DNA of 64,000 nucleotides, from positions 2,983,218 to 3,047,217 of the forward strand of contig NW_006499973.1 in NCBI RefSeq assembly GCF_000471905.2, written 5' to 3'. Position 1 is the stretch's first letter. Each line of letters starts with the position of its first letter. The notes beneath the pieces were generated by a model. It was given only the letters and a program-made list of their open reading frames with translations, was not told the DNA's origin and searched no databases. This document shows positions 41,547 through 52,866 of the stretch, piece by piece. This stretch comes from Amborella trichopoda (Eukaryota; Streptophyta; Magnoliopsida; Amborellales; Amborellaceae). The position numbers and the translations under genes are program-made.

Positions 41547-44294
41547 TGGTTAGGTGCTTCAATCTCGCCTCCTCGGACCTAGGTGATCGGGTGACACTGC
41601 CTCAGGTTCCAAAGACCCGGGACCTGAGATCGCTCTCTCGGGAACCTTGTTTAGGAACAAGGGCAGGAATCCAACTAGTGAGAGAGGAATTTTCGTTGTG
41701 AGTTGGGGACCAACCACCTGGGTCCATGACTTACTCAGGTTGACTCGTGTCAGCGCTCTCTTATATCATGTCGGAAAGGCCCCCAGCTGCTTTAGCTGGT
41801 TCGGAATCACCTCCCTTGACCTGCAATCTTCTTTTTTTCTGCACAACACTACTATGGTTAGTTTGCAAGACAAGTGGGTCAAAGGGAACCACCCTTGTCT
41901 TAAGGCATTGTACGTTCATATGAGGGAGTGATGAAATGGAAAGCTCAAATAAGGATAGAAAGAGAAGAGAACTTGATGAAGGGGCAAGACTAGCACGACA
42001 GGTGGAAAATTACCAACTCGGAGTGGTAGCAAGACGGGCATGGTTCTCAGGACCAGCATGGCAGGCAAAACTACTCGAAACCAGGGTCGATATGGCAGTG
42101 CTAAGTCAAGTCTACCCTCAGTCAAGTGAGAAGAGAAAAGAACAAAGAGAGGAAAAGGGAATGAAAAGAAAGAGAACGAGACGGCGGAGGAAGGAAGAAT
42201 CCAGACATCAATGGGAATCGCCGTTGGCATCATGAGAAGACACCACGTCCCTTGCAGATGGCAATGGCTTCTGCTGAGGCTTGCGGCGATAGCCATGAGC
42301 CACACAGTGCTAGACGTCGACCATGAGAGAAGCCCTTAGAAGGCAATGAGCATCGCCGTTGGAAACGCGAGGAGGCAACATGTCCCTTACGAATGGCGAT
42401 AGATCCTGACAAGGCGCACAATGATAACTTCTCATAATTCATGTTACGATTACCTCTCGTGGAGCGCACGACGACGGGTGCAGAGAGGCACGGAAGGAGC
42501 CTACAATGGATATTACCATGACCCTTTGCTGACAACGATGGGCATCGCTGCTTGCAATAGTCACGTGATAGGGTAAAGCCCCCACGAACATCAATAAGCT
42601 TCGCAACCCGCGTTCCTCGCTGAGATGCTGAGGATACGTCTGCGGATGGTGATGAGCAACGTCGTCTGCGGGCCTTACTAGGGAGATAGAACAGAAGGAG
42701 AAAGAAGTTCATGCATGGCTCTGCCATCACCATGCACGACCTGTGAGACTATCAGAGAGGCATGCACGACACTGCCACTAACGTGCATGGCCTCTGAGAG
42801 AAGCTCAAACGAGGAAGAGGAAGAAGAGAGAGAAAAAAAGAAAAAGAAGAGAGAGAAGATCTACCTTGAGCCTATGGGTACCGATCCAAAAGTTTTGCTC
42901 ACCTTACTCTCTCTCTCCAAACATGACCCAACAATGAGAAGAAAGAGAAACTTTATTCAGTAAAAGCTCTATCTTTTGCAAAGGTTTGAGTCATCTTTTA
43001 CGTACAATGGTAGTACGTGGTATATATAGAATTTGCCCCAAACATGGGTGGATGATCAAAGTAACCCTAATTGCTGGAAATTAAGATTAAATTGAAGTAA
43101 AAGAAATTACAAAATAGGGTGTAAAATGATAGATTTTCCCCTTCCAAACAATCTTTTGAATTCCAAAATAGTCCCTATGCTGTCCTATAACGTGCATGCG
43201 TTTTCATTGATGATCAGGGGTCGTTCTAATGCCCAGTTGATCAAAACATGATTGTTTTCATGTAAAGCTCAGCATGGCGATTCATTGGATACCAATTTCG
43301 AGCGATGGCACGATCTTGTGACTTGAAATTTGAATGGATCTTGAAACTTCGGATCGATAGTGTGCTCGTTCTTTGATGTTTTTCTGTGATTTCTTCACTG
43401 TATCAAATTGAACATGCCGTTACAATTGCGAAACAACAAACGTAGCTCGATTATGTGCCCAAACAAAGGTTTTGTAACTTTAAATTTTTTACCAGAATTT
43501 GGAATTTTGGCGATGAAATTTACAGTCGCTTCGTCGACTTCGTGTATGAAATTCAACCGTTCATCATGTACGTGGTTCGGGCTGGAGATAGCCCGAGACC
43601 TTACGCACGCGATGGAATTGGTCTCCCACCGATCGAGCTCTTGAGTGGAGTGATTTGGCCTCTCGAATGAGGAATGACACTGTTGAATTTCCTGCACTTT
43701 CTTCACGGATCAATAACTTCTCTCCAGCTTTTCTTCGCGCTTAGGTATCGTCGCGAGGAGTGCCACATATTGAAACGCTCTTCTTAATGAGACGAACATG
43801 CTCACCAAATTTGAGCGTGCTCTGACTTGAGAGGGGTGAGATATGAATGTCAAAATTTACTATTTGTGACTGTCCCTTTAATGGGGTTGAGTTGCAAGGT
43901 GGCCGCACGGGAATAGTATGCGGCTCCCCCTGTTTTACTCTTTCATTTATAACTTCTTCCTAGAGTGTCTGTTCAAGATGAAATTTGACCCTTGGGGGTT
44001 TTTAACCGTTTTGGATCCAATGGTGGAGATCCCACAACAAATTGATACATCGAAAATGTAGCTCTAGTTATAGGAGTCTGTTTCAGGGTGCTAGAGGCAG
44101 ATTCTACAGGAACCGTTTCAAAGTCTGCACTACCTTAGACATGTGGGAATGTGACAAGACTTGGCAGGAGATTTTTGAGAGACCTCATGAAGATCTTGGC
44201 TAGCTTTGGGGCTATTCTGAGACTATCGGGATTTCAACTGTTTGCTAGGCTTTTAGAGCGGGGGCCTCATGATGATGAAAAATATCTTCCAACA
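41547..44294 (-). repeat. 5' LTR of element C
   Basis: The 2748-bp LTR runs from TGGTTAGG to CCAACA and is clearly homologous to the B LTRs at both ends. The middle (about 41930-42950) differs: in place of the roughly 48-bp minisatellite it has unrelated GC-richer sequence and only a short GA tract near 42800-42870. The first 5 bp beyond it are TCGGT. Confidence 0.85.
43017..43031 (-). promoter_or_regulatory. LTR TATA box, element C
   Basis: The minus strand reads TCTATATATACCACG at the position equivalent to the B LTR TATA boxes. Confidence 0.55.
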
Positions 44295-44680
44295 TCGGTC
44301 CCAAGGGCAGGACTTTAAGCCAGCCTTATGATAGTCGCGGGGGTGTGACTCTAAGGCTACCTCCGAAAAACACAACCACACACCGACGAGAGCCCACGGC
44401 CTCCCGAGAAAGCCCTCAAGCACTTTCCCTGTAAGCGTCTGAATTCTCGTCGTTACTACCCCTTCCCCAAAGAAGGTCAAGGCGAAATTCAAGACAAACG
44501 GCACAAGAAGAAGAAACCCTAAACACATTAAAAAAAATAATAACAAAACTTGTAGTTTTATTTATATCCGAAGGGGGTTACAAAACTTGAACAAGCCGCC
44601 GACCCTACACAAAAAAACGAAGGGGGTAAATGGAGACAAAGAAAGGTGAGAGGCAGTGAGGATGAGAGGATATTAAAAAC
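44295..44680. other. Unassigned sequence right of element C
   Basis: There is no homology to the T family or element I. The minus-strand frame at 44253-44546 crosses the LTR edge and is hydrophobic by composition. No function was recognised. Confidence 0.5.
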
Positions 44681-44689
44681 TATCGTGCG

Positions 44690-45770
44690 CATCATACATC
44701 CTCTCCCTCGAAGCTAGTGTGTCATCTAGCACTGCCTATCTTTGTGCCTCAAAAAGCAAGACACTCCTTGCAATCCTCTGAAACGTGTCAAGACGCCTCT
44801 CTATTTCGGACCTCATGTGTCTCAATCGTTGCGATATCTAGGTCATTGCTTCCCTATTTTGCTGACGCCGAGCTGCTAAGTTAGCATCGCGGGCCCTTAG
44901 AAATGAGATCTCACTCCTTATCATCGCTATCTGACTAGAGTAGCCAACTTCTTCTTCTAGGGAGTGAGCATTGACAACGAAGAGACATTCTCTCATCTTC
45001 CTTGCATGATCGTAAGGAAGTGTGCTTTCTCACCAATTTTCTGGCAAGGAGGCGATGCGCACGTCCAAGGCCTGCGACATAGCAGTCCCATCTAGAATAG
45101 TGGCGGACACCTAGTCCACGAGGTCCTCTAACAGCTGTCTCAGCTAGGCCAAAGTTTCTGCTTTAGGGTGCGTGGCCTCAAGACTCGTCACACAGACCTT
45201 AAAAGACTCAATCCCTCTCTTCAAGTTAGAAAGGGTACACTCTCTCATCCCTTGAAGGCCTGCTCGGATCATGCACCTCGCGATTAACTCCCCAAGATCG
45301 GGAACTGATGAATCCAGGGCCGGAACGCTAGTAGAAACGTGAGGCTGAGAGTCAAATGAGGCTTCCCTACTTACGGGGATCGGAATCGTGGGACGGGAAA
45401 CATAACGCTCAAATGAAGACACCCTTGCATATTCCCCCAGCGCAAGCTCCCCAAAGCCAAACAGCACCAACAACACCAGAAGAAGGGCCTCTGAGCCTGA
45501 CCCCATCCTCTGTAGCGAGCCGAGGACGGCAAGAATAGGTGCCCCCATGTCCGCTGCGAGTCCTCCTCCCTCACCCCTAACATCGATCAACGGTGACATA
45601 GCGAAAGAAGAGACTGAAATAGGAGGGGCCTCAAATTTTATGTGTTTGGCTCCTAAAAAAATAAAAAAAAAGGAAGGAAAATGGGGTCTTGCAAAAATCA
45701 GCAATGACGCATTCCCCAAGGTTGGGATGATAACCTGCAAGGGCATCCCAACCATCATCACACAGTAAGT
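44690..45770 (-). pseudogene. Unknown protein with C-terminal coiled coil, broken
   Basis: On the minus strand 45761-45144 is open. It continues after a stop through about 44690 with in-frame stops near 45115, 45030 and 44840. The C-terminal 120 residues are charged and heptad-like (Leu-Glu-Glu-Glu, Arg-Ser-Glu-Ile, Arg-Leu-Arg-His-Met-Arg-Ser-Glu-Ile-Glu-Arg-Arg-Leu), suggesting a coiled coil. The central part is Ser/Pro-rich. I do not recognise a family. Similar Glu-rich tails follow the PMD domains at 23760-23830 and 26640-26740, so it could be the tail of another element-borne protein. Low confidence that it was ever a single gene. Confidence 0.4.
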
Positions 45771-46685
45771 AGCAATCGCACCGTGGGCAGAACGAGCATT
45801 CCATCAGCCATTCCTTATCCCTACCATCAGTAGAGATAAGGACTGCACCGGCCCATGAGTAAAGGAGAGCAGCACATGGTGACACAAAATAAGGAAGAAG
45901 AATTCAGCACAAAAAGGGGATTTCATTTCATGAGTAAAAAGGATTACATGTTTATTACAATGCACTTTGTGACACAAATGCGTGTACATCCATTTTGAAG
46001 TGGATCCCCTCCCGCGGTGGTGGTACCTTCAAGAGGTGGCATCCATCCTCGAAAGCAAGACTTGAAAACATGGGGAGTGTACCCTCCTTCAACGCATCCT
46101 CCGATGAGGATGACATGCCCCCAGCGCCTCATACATGGCCGCGAGCCTCATGCCTTGGGTCCCGCACAAACAGAGGAGCTCCAGAGCAACAAGCTCGCCC
46201 TCTGTCACGGGTCCACCGTCACCTCCACACGGGAAAATGTCTTCACAAGGATGCCTAATGCCCATGCGCACCCCAAAGATCGGTGTCATGCAGTTAGCCC
46301 CAATACTAGGCATTGCTCACAGGCCAAGCTCTTCAAAGAAAACGAAGTCTCCGTGTTGCCTCCACACAAAGGAGCGTCCAAAAAGGGAACTTCGTCACAA
46401 AGGGGAAAAGCTACCCTCATGCTCTTCTACTTGGCCCCTTTTAAAAGGCCTAGGCTCATCAAAGCTTGCTGCTTCCAGGGCACCCTAACCCAAGTTGGTT
46501 GGCCACGTGTCACCACAATGGCGCCTTGTTGAACGCGACATTTAAACCTTCTCATGCCTCACCCACTAGGCATTGTCCACAAAGCGTCACGGTCAAATCT
46601 CGCGCCGCCATACTACCAGCCTGGCGATATCAACAGATCACTCAAGCGGATCTTACGCTAAGGCCCTGCCGCCACATGGCGTTCT
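45771..46685. other. Unassigned region with inverted T-tail motifs
   Basis: Open frames on both strands are short and mutually overlapping. The 'catgagtaaaa' motif near 45860 and 45930 is the reverse of 'ttttactcatg' in the T-family tails (8210, 59160), hinting at tail-derived DNA in inverted orientation. No gene was recognised. Confidence 0.45.
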
Positions 46686-47190
46686 CCATCTGACCTCACC
46701 CAGCATGCTGGCCCCTCATCAGCTGATTGCCGCCTCTACAAACTTCGGCCCCTCGAGGCATGTCACTGCTTTATCCCCCTTTCGGGGAACATCATCATTG
46801 CACCACCCCCAGCGGCTGTCGTCTTCATTCTGCCACCCCCCCCCTCCCCCTCTTGCGTGTGCTCTCTTCACCACCCCCCCATAGGTGTCGTCTTCATTCC
46901 ACCGCCTGCGGGTGCTCTATTCACCACCCCCTGCGGGTGTCGTCTTCATTCCACCCCCCCGTGGGTACTTTCTTCATAACCCCCCGTGGGTGTTGTCTTC
47001 ATTTCACCCCCCCCCCCCGACGGGTGCTCTCTTCACCACCCTCCCCAGGTGCCATCTTCATTGCCCCTCCGCGACTGTCTTCTTCATTCCACACACCCCG
47101 CGAGTGCCTCTTTACCCCTCGTGGGCTCCTTCATCATCGCACCTCCCCGCGTGTACTTCCAACATCCCACCACCACGGGCATTATGTAAC
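46686..47190. repeat. C-rich irregular minisatellite
   Basis: Reiterations of 'gggtgtcgtcttcattccac' and 'gtgctctcttcaccaccccc' are separated by C runs. Spacing is irregular (about 23-50 bp). Proline/histidine-rich open frames in all plus frames are a composition effect. Confidence 0.8.
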
Positions 47191-47870
47191 ACCTCCCGCG
47201 GACACCTCCATCATCAACCCCGCATGGACACAAACCGCCTGGATCACCATAAAGCTACTCTTCGAGGCAACGCCCCAAAAGGTGAAAAGACACCCCATCT
47301 TGGTCCCCCAGCGGCTACAATCAACCCAGGGAAGGGCCACACTCTCAAGACTCTCAAAACTCCTCCGTCAAGGTTCACTATGTTGGTGAACTCTTTCTCC
47401 CCCACAAAAAAAAAGAGAAACCAAGCGGGATGGCAATCATCGTGAGTAAAAGAAAAGGAGCTTCAGGCAGACAGCCCCCAAAAAAAGGGGCTATGGTAAA
47501 ATCGCCAAAAGAAAAACACAGGGGCATGGTGAAAAATCGCAAAGGGCACCATGAATAAAAAATGATAGACGTACATGGCTACGATGCCATGAGTAAAAGA
47601 GTTCTGAAAAAAAAAAAACATCCGGGCTTGACAAAAACCCGCAAAGGGTGTCATGAGTAAAAGTGGAAACTGAGGGGTGGACATGACCTCAAAGTCACGA
47701 GTAAAAGCACGGCGATAACGATATGGTGAAAACCACCCTGCTGACACCATATCCCCTCGGTCTCAGTGAAAACCTGCAATGGGCGCCTGAACTGAACCTC
47801 TTATTATCAGCCTTCGGGGCAAACCTCATCATTCCTGCCCCTGTGCCTTCCAAGAAAACACTCTCTAGCC
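47191..47870. other. Inverted T-tail-like block, non-coding
   Basis: 47460-47760 has several 'catgagtaaaag' segments separated by 'cgcaaagggt'. This is the reverse complement of the pattern in the B tail (8150-8280) and E tail (59040-59260). No protein was recognised. Confidence 0.5.
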
Positions 47871-48360
47871 CCAGTGCCTTCTAAAAAAAAAAAAACTCCG
47901 GCCCCAGTCCCTTCCTTCCAAAAAAAAAAAAAAAACTCCGGCCCCTGTGCCTCCCAGAAAACTCAGGCCCCAATGCCTTCAAAAAACATTTCGGCCCCTG
48001 TTCTTCGAAAAAAACTCTGGCCCTAGTGCCTTCCAAAAAAATTCCGACGCCAATGCCTCCCAAAAAACTTCAGCCCCATTGCCTTCCTTCCAAAAAAAAA
48101 AAACCTCTGAACGCTGTGCCTTTCAAAAAAAACCTCTCCGACCCCAGTGCCTTAAAAAAAAAAACTCTCCAAACCTAGTGCCTTTCAAAACAAACTCTGG
48201 TCACTGTGCCTTCAAAACAAAACAAAAAAATTCTTCAGCCCTAGTGCCATCCATAAAAAAATTTCGACCCTAGTTCTTTCCAAAAACAATTATGTCCCAT
48301 GTGCCTTCCAAATAAAAACTCCAGCCCTAGTGCCTCCAAAAATGTTTTGGCCCCACTACT
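47871..48360. repeat. Roughly 27-30-bp tandem repeat, about 16 copies
   Basis: The unit is 'ccccagtgccttcc', then an A run of 6-14, then 'ctccgg'. The varying A-run length shifts the frame, so the Lys/Pro-rich frames are not meaningful. Confidence 0.85.
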
Positions 48361-48660
48361 GCCCTTTTTTTTGTCCCGGGCCTTAGTGTCGCCTTCCTAT
48401 TTTCGGCACTAGAGCCTCTCCAATGCCACCCTTCTAACCTGAGCCTTAGTGCTGCCTTCCTATTTTCAACATCGCAACCTTAGTGCTCCGGTGCCACCCT
48501 TTTATCTTGGGCCTTGGTGCCGCCTTCCAATTTTCGGCACCGGAGCCTTAGTGCTCTGATCCCACCCCTTTATCTTGGGCCTTAGTGCCGCCTTCCTATT
48601 TTTGGCACTGGAGCCTTAATGCTCCAGTGTCACCCTTTTATCTCGGGCCATAGTGGCCCC
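48361..48660. repeat. 68-bp tandem hairpin repeat, about 4 copies
   Basis: Landmark 'tatcttggg' or its variants occur at 48435, 48503, 48571 and 48639, a strict 68-bp spacing. Each unit contains complementary arms ggcaccggagc and gctccggtgcc around a short 'cttagt' loop, with variants. Confidence 0.85.
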
Positions 48661-51041
48661 ACAATAAAAAAAAATTTCCTCTCGTCCTCTTCTCTTCCAT
48701 CAAACTCAAGCATCCAGGGTGAAGTCCCCTAAAATGGGATTGCCTCGAAGGCTAGCCTTCTTTCTTGTCTGGGTAATTCAGGAGACCCCTAATTGGACTT
48801 GTAGGACTTTAGCCAAGAGGTACCTTGTTTTCTCTTGGAGTTTCCTTTTGGATAAGGATAAAGCTCACAAGAAGGGCCCCCACCAACTGGAACGTCAGGA
48901 CCTCCCCGGTCAGAATGGGATAAAGCTCATAAGAAGGGCCCCACTGGCAGAAAAACCGGGAGTCTGCAATGAGAAGTTGTAAGCCCCCTAATGGCAGAAT
49001 ATCAACGTGATATCTCAAACAGGAAAATGGATTCTGGCGGAACCCAGAGAAAGCCTCTCAACAAGGCACCAGACCACTGGAAACCACTTTGGTCGCCCCC
49101 CTGTCAAGGGAAAATCTCATTAAGGTCTACCCCTCGAGGATTACGTTGTTCTAATGATCAAGAAAAAAAATTTGATCGAGAGACAATAAACACGTCTTGC
49201 CAAGGATTCGTCAGGGGAGCTACGATGTTAAATTTTTTTGAATGTTGCACTTCTCGCTTTTCTCGAAGTGCAACATCTAATGGGGCAAGATGTATTACAT
49301 CATTTTTAACGTACCTCCATGAGCCCATGTGAATAAGGAGAGAGCCGGCGAAAGTTTGGTCTCACAGGTTCACGAAACACCTGCAGGCCAGGATTGTGTC
49401 GAAAAATAAAGCCTCTAGCCTAGTGACCTAAGTGCGGTGCCCTTGCACCAAAGAAGAACCCTCCATTGTAGCCTATGATAGTGGCTGCAACAAGGCACTG
49501 GACCAATGCCATTGTTCTTAGAACATCGAAAAACCCCAAAGGACCAAATTTGGGCTCAATTGATGCCCTCTAGAAGGGTCTATGCTCATGCAGCCCCGCA
49601 ACTCATGGGTTTTACCATAGCGCGACGCACTTCACTAAACCAGTCCTTGAAATGGGGATTGCGACAACATTTTCTATCAGCAACTTCTCCAACCCATGGC
49701 GCCTTCCTTTGAAATCAGACAGAGCTCAAATGTTGACATGTTTTAGATCATGCTAGCTCTGTCATTTTCACCTAAAGCACTCACTGTGTCGTGACCGGGA
49801 ACCCCAATTACTCTAAAGAGGAAAACAGCCGGAGAAGCCCGGACCAAAAAAAGGTTAACCAGGCTTCTGATTCGATGAACCATAGCTCAAAATCCACGCC
49901 ATGGATTAACGTGAGGATTAGTTCAAAAGAACCACCTAGCACAGAGCTACATTCTGGTGCAACTCTTACATTTAATCCCTTGTTCAATGGATGAAAGTCC
50001 TCATGTCACCGAAGAAGCAAATCCAGTCGGTTGCTGGAATCCCTTTCTCTGATAAGTTTCCAAAATAGCCGAAGATGCAAATATACACCAAATCGACCCC
50101 AACTTGGTACAAAACGACTGCAATGACCACATCTCTAACTTACAAGCAAATTCAAGAGCTAAAATAATGCAGCTCATGGATGCATTGGCAAACAAAGTTC
50201 ACAAAACTGGCTGAACTTTCACCCCGGGGAAGAAGGCCACCACATCACAATTAAAGGGCATAAAAATGCTCGCAATCAATAGAATAACAAAGATATGTTG
50301 CTGAAAAAGTTGAATTATTGCCGCAAGTTGCAGGATCAGCTGCCAAGGTCTTTTCATGGCGGAGCAGCCTGCATGCAGTGACAGTCTGGTTATTTGGGCA
50401 AAAGATTGTAGGGACATTTTAATCATTTGCGCCTAATTTTTGGATTTGTTTTCAATTTCTTTAATTTTAATTAAGCTTGCCTTTTGAGCGTTCACCCATG
50501 TTTGGTGAATCCTCTATATAAGCAAGCTTAGCTCATTTGTAAAAGGGTCTAGGAAATCGCTGCAAAAAGGTCCCCTTTTTTGAAGCTCTAATACCCCAAA
50601 GGCTGGGAAGAATTGAGGCTAGTTTATTCTTTTCTTATCTTATTCTATGAGCCCCTAGTCCATTCAGAAGAGGAGACAAGACGAGAGAAAACTTTGGGAA
50701 GAAGGGTACCCATGAGTATGCAGTCTCGCACACATCCTGGTCGTGCAGGTCATCCCATTTCTCTTGAGCCAAGTCATTCCTTCTCTGTCTCTCTATCTCT
50801 CTCTCTCCTCCGAATTTCGCATGTGTGACCCTCTTCGTGTAGAAGCCTGCACCTGTCTGCGAGCCTGTTGACGTGTGCTAACCTGCGAGCCTTTAACCTC
50901 GACTTCTACCCACACCCCCTTTAGTGGTCAGTAAATCCTTCCAAAGAGCACCCAAGGAGCAGGGACATCAGGATCCTATCCCGTTAGCATGAAGAGAGTG
51001 AAAGGAGAGAGAGAGAGATTGAGAACCTATGGAGGGATCCC
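48661..51041 (+). other. Unassigned region with TATA box; possible LTR
   Basis: There are no recognisable proteins. A plus-strand TATA box lies at 50512-50524 after an AT-rich stretch (50450-50510), and a T/C-rich microsatellite lies at 50780-50810. This pattern would fit an LTR of another family, but I found no partner LTR, primer site or duplication in the window. Confidence 0.35.
50512..50524 (+). promoter_or_regulatory. TATA-like box
   Basis: CTCTATATAAGCA sits in a context (ttcacccatgtttggtgaat just upstream) that resembles the T-family LTR promoter region read in the sense direction, where 'cccatgtttgggc' also lies near the TATA box. Confidence 0.45.
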
Positions 51042-52866
51042 TGGTTAGGTGCCTTGATCTCACCCTTCGGATCCCTGGGGGATTGGGCGGCACCTGTCTT
51101 GAGTTTTGAGAAAGACTCGGGGTGTTTGTGAGATCACTCTCTCGGGAACCTTGTTCGAAAACTGGGATAGGTATTACCAACCGGTGAGGGAGGAATTTAA
51201 AAGGTGGATTCGAGGCATACTCGGGCTGACTCGCATGGGCGCCCTCTTAGATCATGAAGAAAGCCCCCTAGTAATAAAACTGGTTCGGAATCGCCTCCCT
51301 TGGCTCGTATTCTTCTTATATTCTGCTTTTCTGTAATCACAAACCTATATGGCAAAGGTTATGGGATAGGTGGGCCAGACCTCACCCTTTTCCTGCTTGA
51401 ATGGCACCGACCCTTTTCCTCTCTCTCCTCTCTCTCTTCGAGACGTACTCACAAGCTCATGCAAGGAGTCGAAATTTTATTGAATCTTCAAAGAATCCAC
51501 TCAAGACCGAGAGGTGGTGGGGGGTCTTTTTTTTTTTTACAATGAGGAATTGCCTACTTATATTGAGTTGTGCCCAAACATGGGTGGATTGATCAAAATT
51601 AGGCCTAATTGCTAAAATTAAGATTTAAATGAATTAAAAGAATTTCTAAAAATGGCTGTAAAAGGACTGTTTTACCCCTGCCTACCAATGTGTGGAATTT
51701 CGAAACAGTCTCTGTGGCTATCCGAGAACGTGCTTAATCCTCTGTGGCTGAAACGGGGTTGTTCTGATTCTCCTTTGATTGAAAGATTATTGTTTTCTTG
51801 TAGAGCTCAACGTGGCGATTGTTTTGATACCAACTTCGAGTCATGAATCATGTTTTTGAGTCATGATCATGAGACTTGATATTTGTTTGAATCTTGAAAA
51901 CTTCGAATCAATAGTGCAGTCATCCTTAATATTTTTCTGTGATTTCTTTGTCGTAGCGCACTAAGCATGTCATCACAATTGTGTGGCAACAATCGAAACG
52001 TGATTTGGAGCCCGAATGAAGACTTCGCAACTTTTGAGTTTTGGCCCGAATCTAGAATCCAACGGTCGAAATTTTAGTAATTTTGTCAGCTTCGTGCATG
52101 AAATCTGACTGTCCATCATGTACGTGGTTCGGTCCAATGATTGCCCTGAACCTTACGCACACAATTGAATTGGTTTTGCGTCAATCCGTTGCGGGAGCGT
52201 CGTGATTTAGTTCATCGAGCGAGGCATGTCGCTGTTGAATTTTTTGCAACTTCTTCACAGATCTGATACTTCTCTCTAGCTTTTCTCTCTGCTCAGATAT
52301 CGTCTCGGGGCGTGCCACATATTGAATTGTTCGTCTTGATGAGACGAATACACGCACCAAATTTGGAAGCGATCTGATTTGGAACGAGTGAGTTATGGGC
52401 TCCGAAATTGACTGCTCATGACTGTAAAAATAGCCATCTTTAATGGTGTTTTGGTGCAGTGAGGCCATACGGGATTAGTGTGCGACCTCTCCTGTTTCAA
52501 TGTTTTGTCATATCTTTGTTCTAGAGTGTCTGATCAAGATTAAACTTGGCCCATAGGGGTTTTCGACCGTACCAGATTCAATGTCAATGGTCCCATAGGG
52601 ATTTGAGACATCGAAAATATAGCTCAACTTGTAGGGTCCATTTCAGGGTGCTAGAGGCCAATTTTTCAAAAACTGTTTCTTTGAGTTCACTGCCTTAGAT
52701 ATGTCTGAATATGATGAAACTTGACAGGTGGTCCTTTGAAGTGGTGATGATGATCTTGAGAATTTCTAGGGCCATTCTGAGATTATCATGAATTTTCCAA
52801 TGTTTCGTAGGCTTTATTGACCTGCTTCTTATCAGAGACCAAGGTGATGAAAAATACGTTCAAACA
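51042..52866 (-). repeat. T-family LTR (D) with about 950-bp internal deletion
   Basis: TGGTTAGG to TTCAAACA, with full homology at both ends to the B LTRs. The jump near 51395 removes the minisatellite and GA tract. The flanking 5-mers (ATCCC and CTCTC) do not match, so it is not a simple solo LTR. Confidence 0.85.

Larger units (their letters stand above)
32693..44294 (-). mobile_element. Element C: Tat-like gypsy element lacking its 3' LTR here
   Basis: Same family as B by LTR, primer site, gag, linker, pol and tail. On the minus strand: 5' LTR 41547-44294, primer site, long leader, gag, linker, RT, RNase H domains, integrase ending at 33827, then 1.1 kb of tail that stops at 32692 against T0 RT. 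No 3' LTR of its own is visible. It may be fused to T0 by deletion between two related elements. All coding parts are broken. Confidence 0.8.

Noticed and set aside
42230-42733. 167-codon minus-strand frame in LTR C
   Set aside because: It lies in the LTR core, has no counterpart in other LTRs, and shows no recognisable domain.
46727-47445. Proline/histidine-rich frames of 186 and 220 codons
   Set aside because: They overlap in different frames across a C-rich minisatellite; the composition of the repeat alone explains them.
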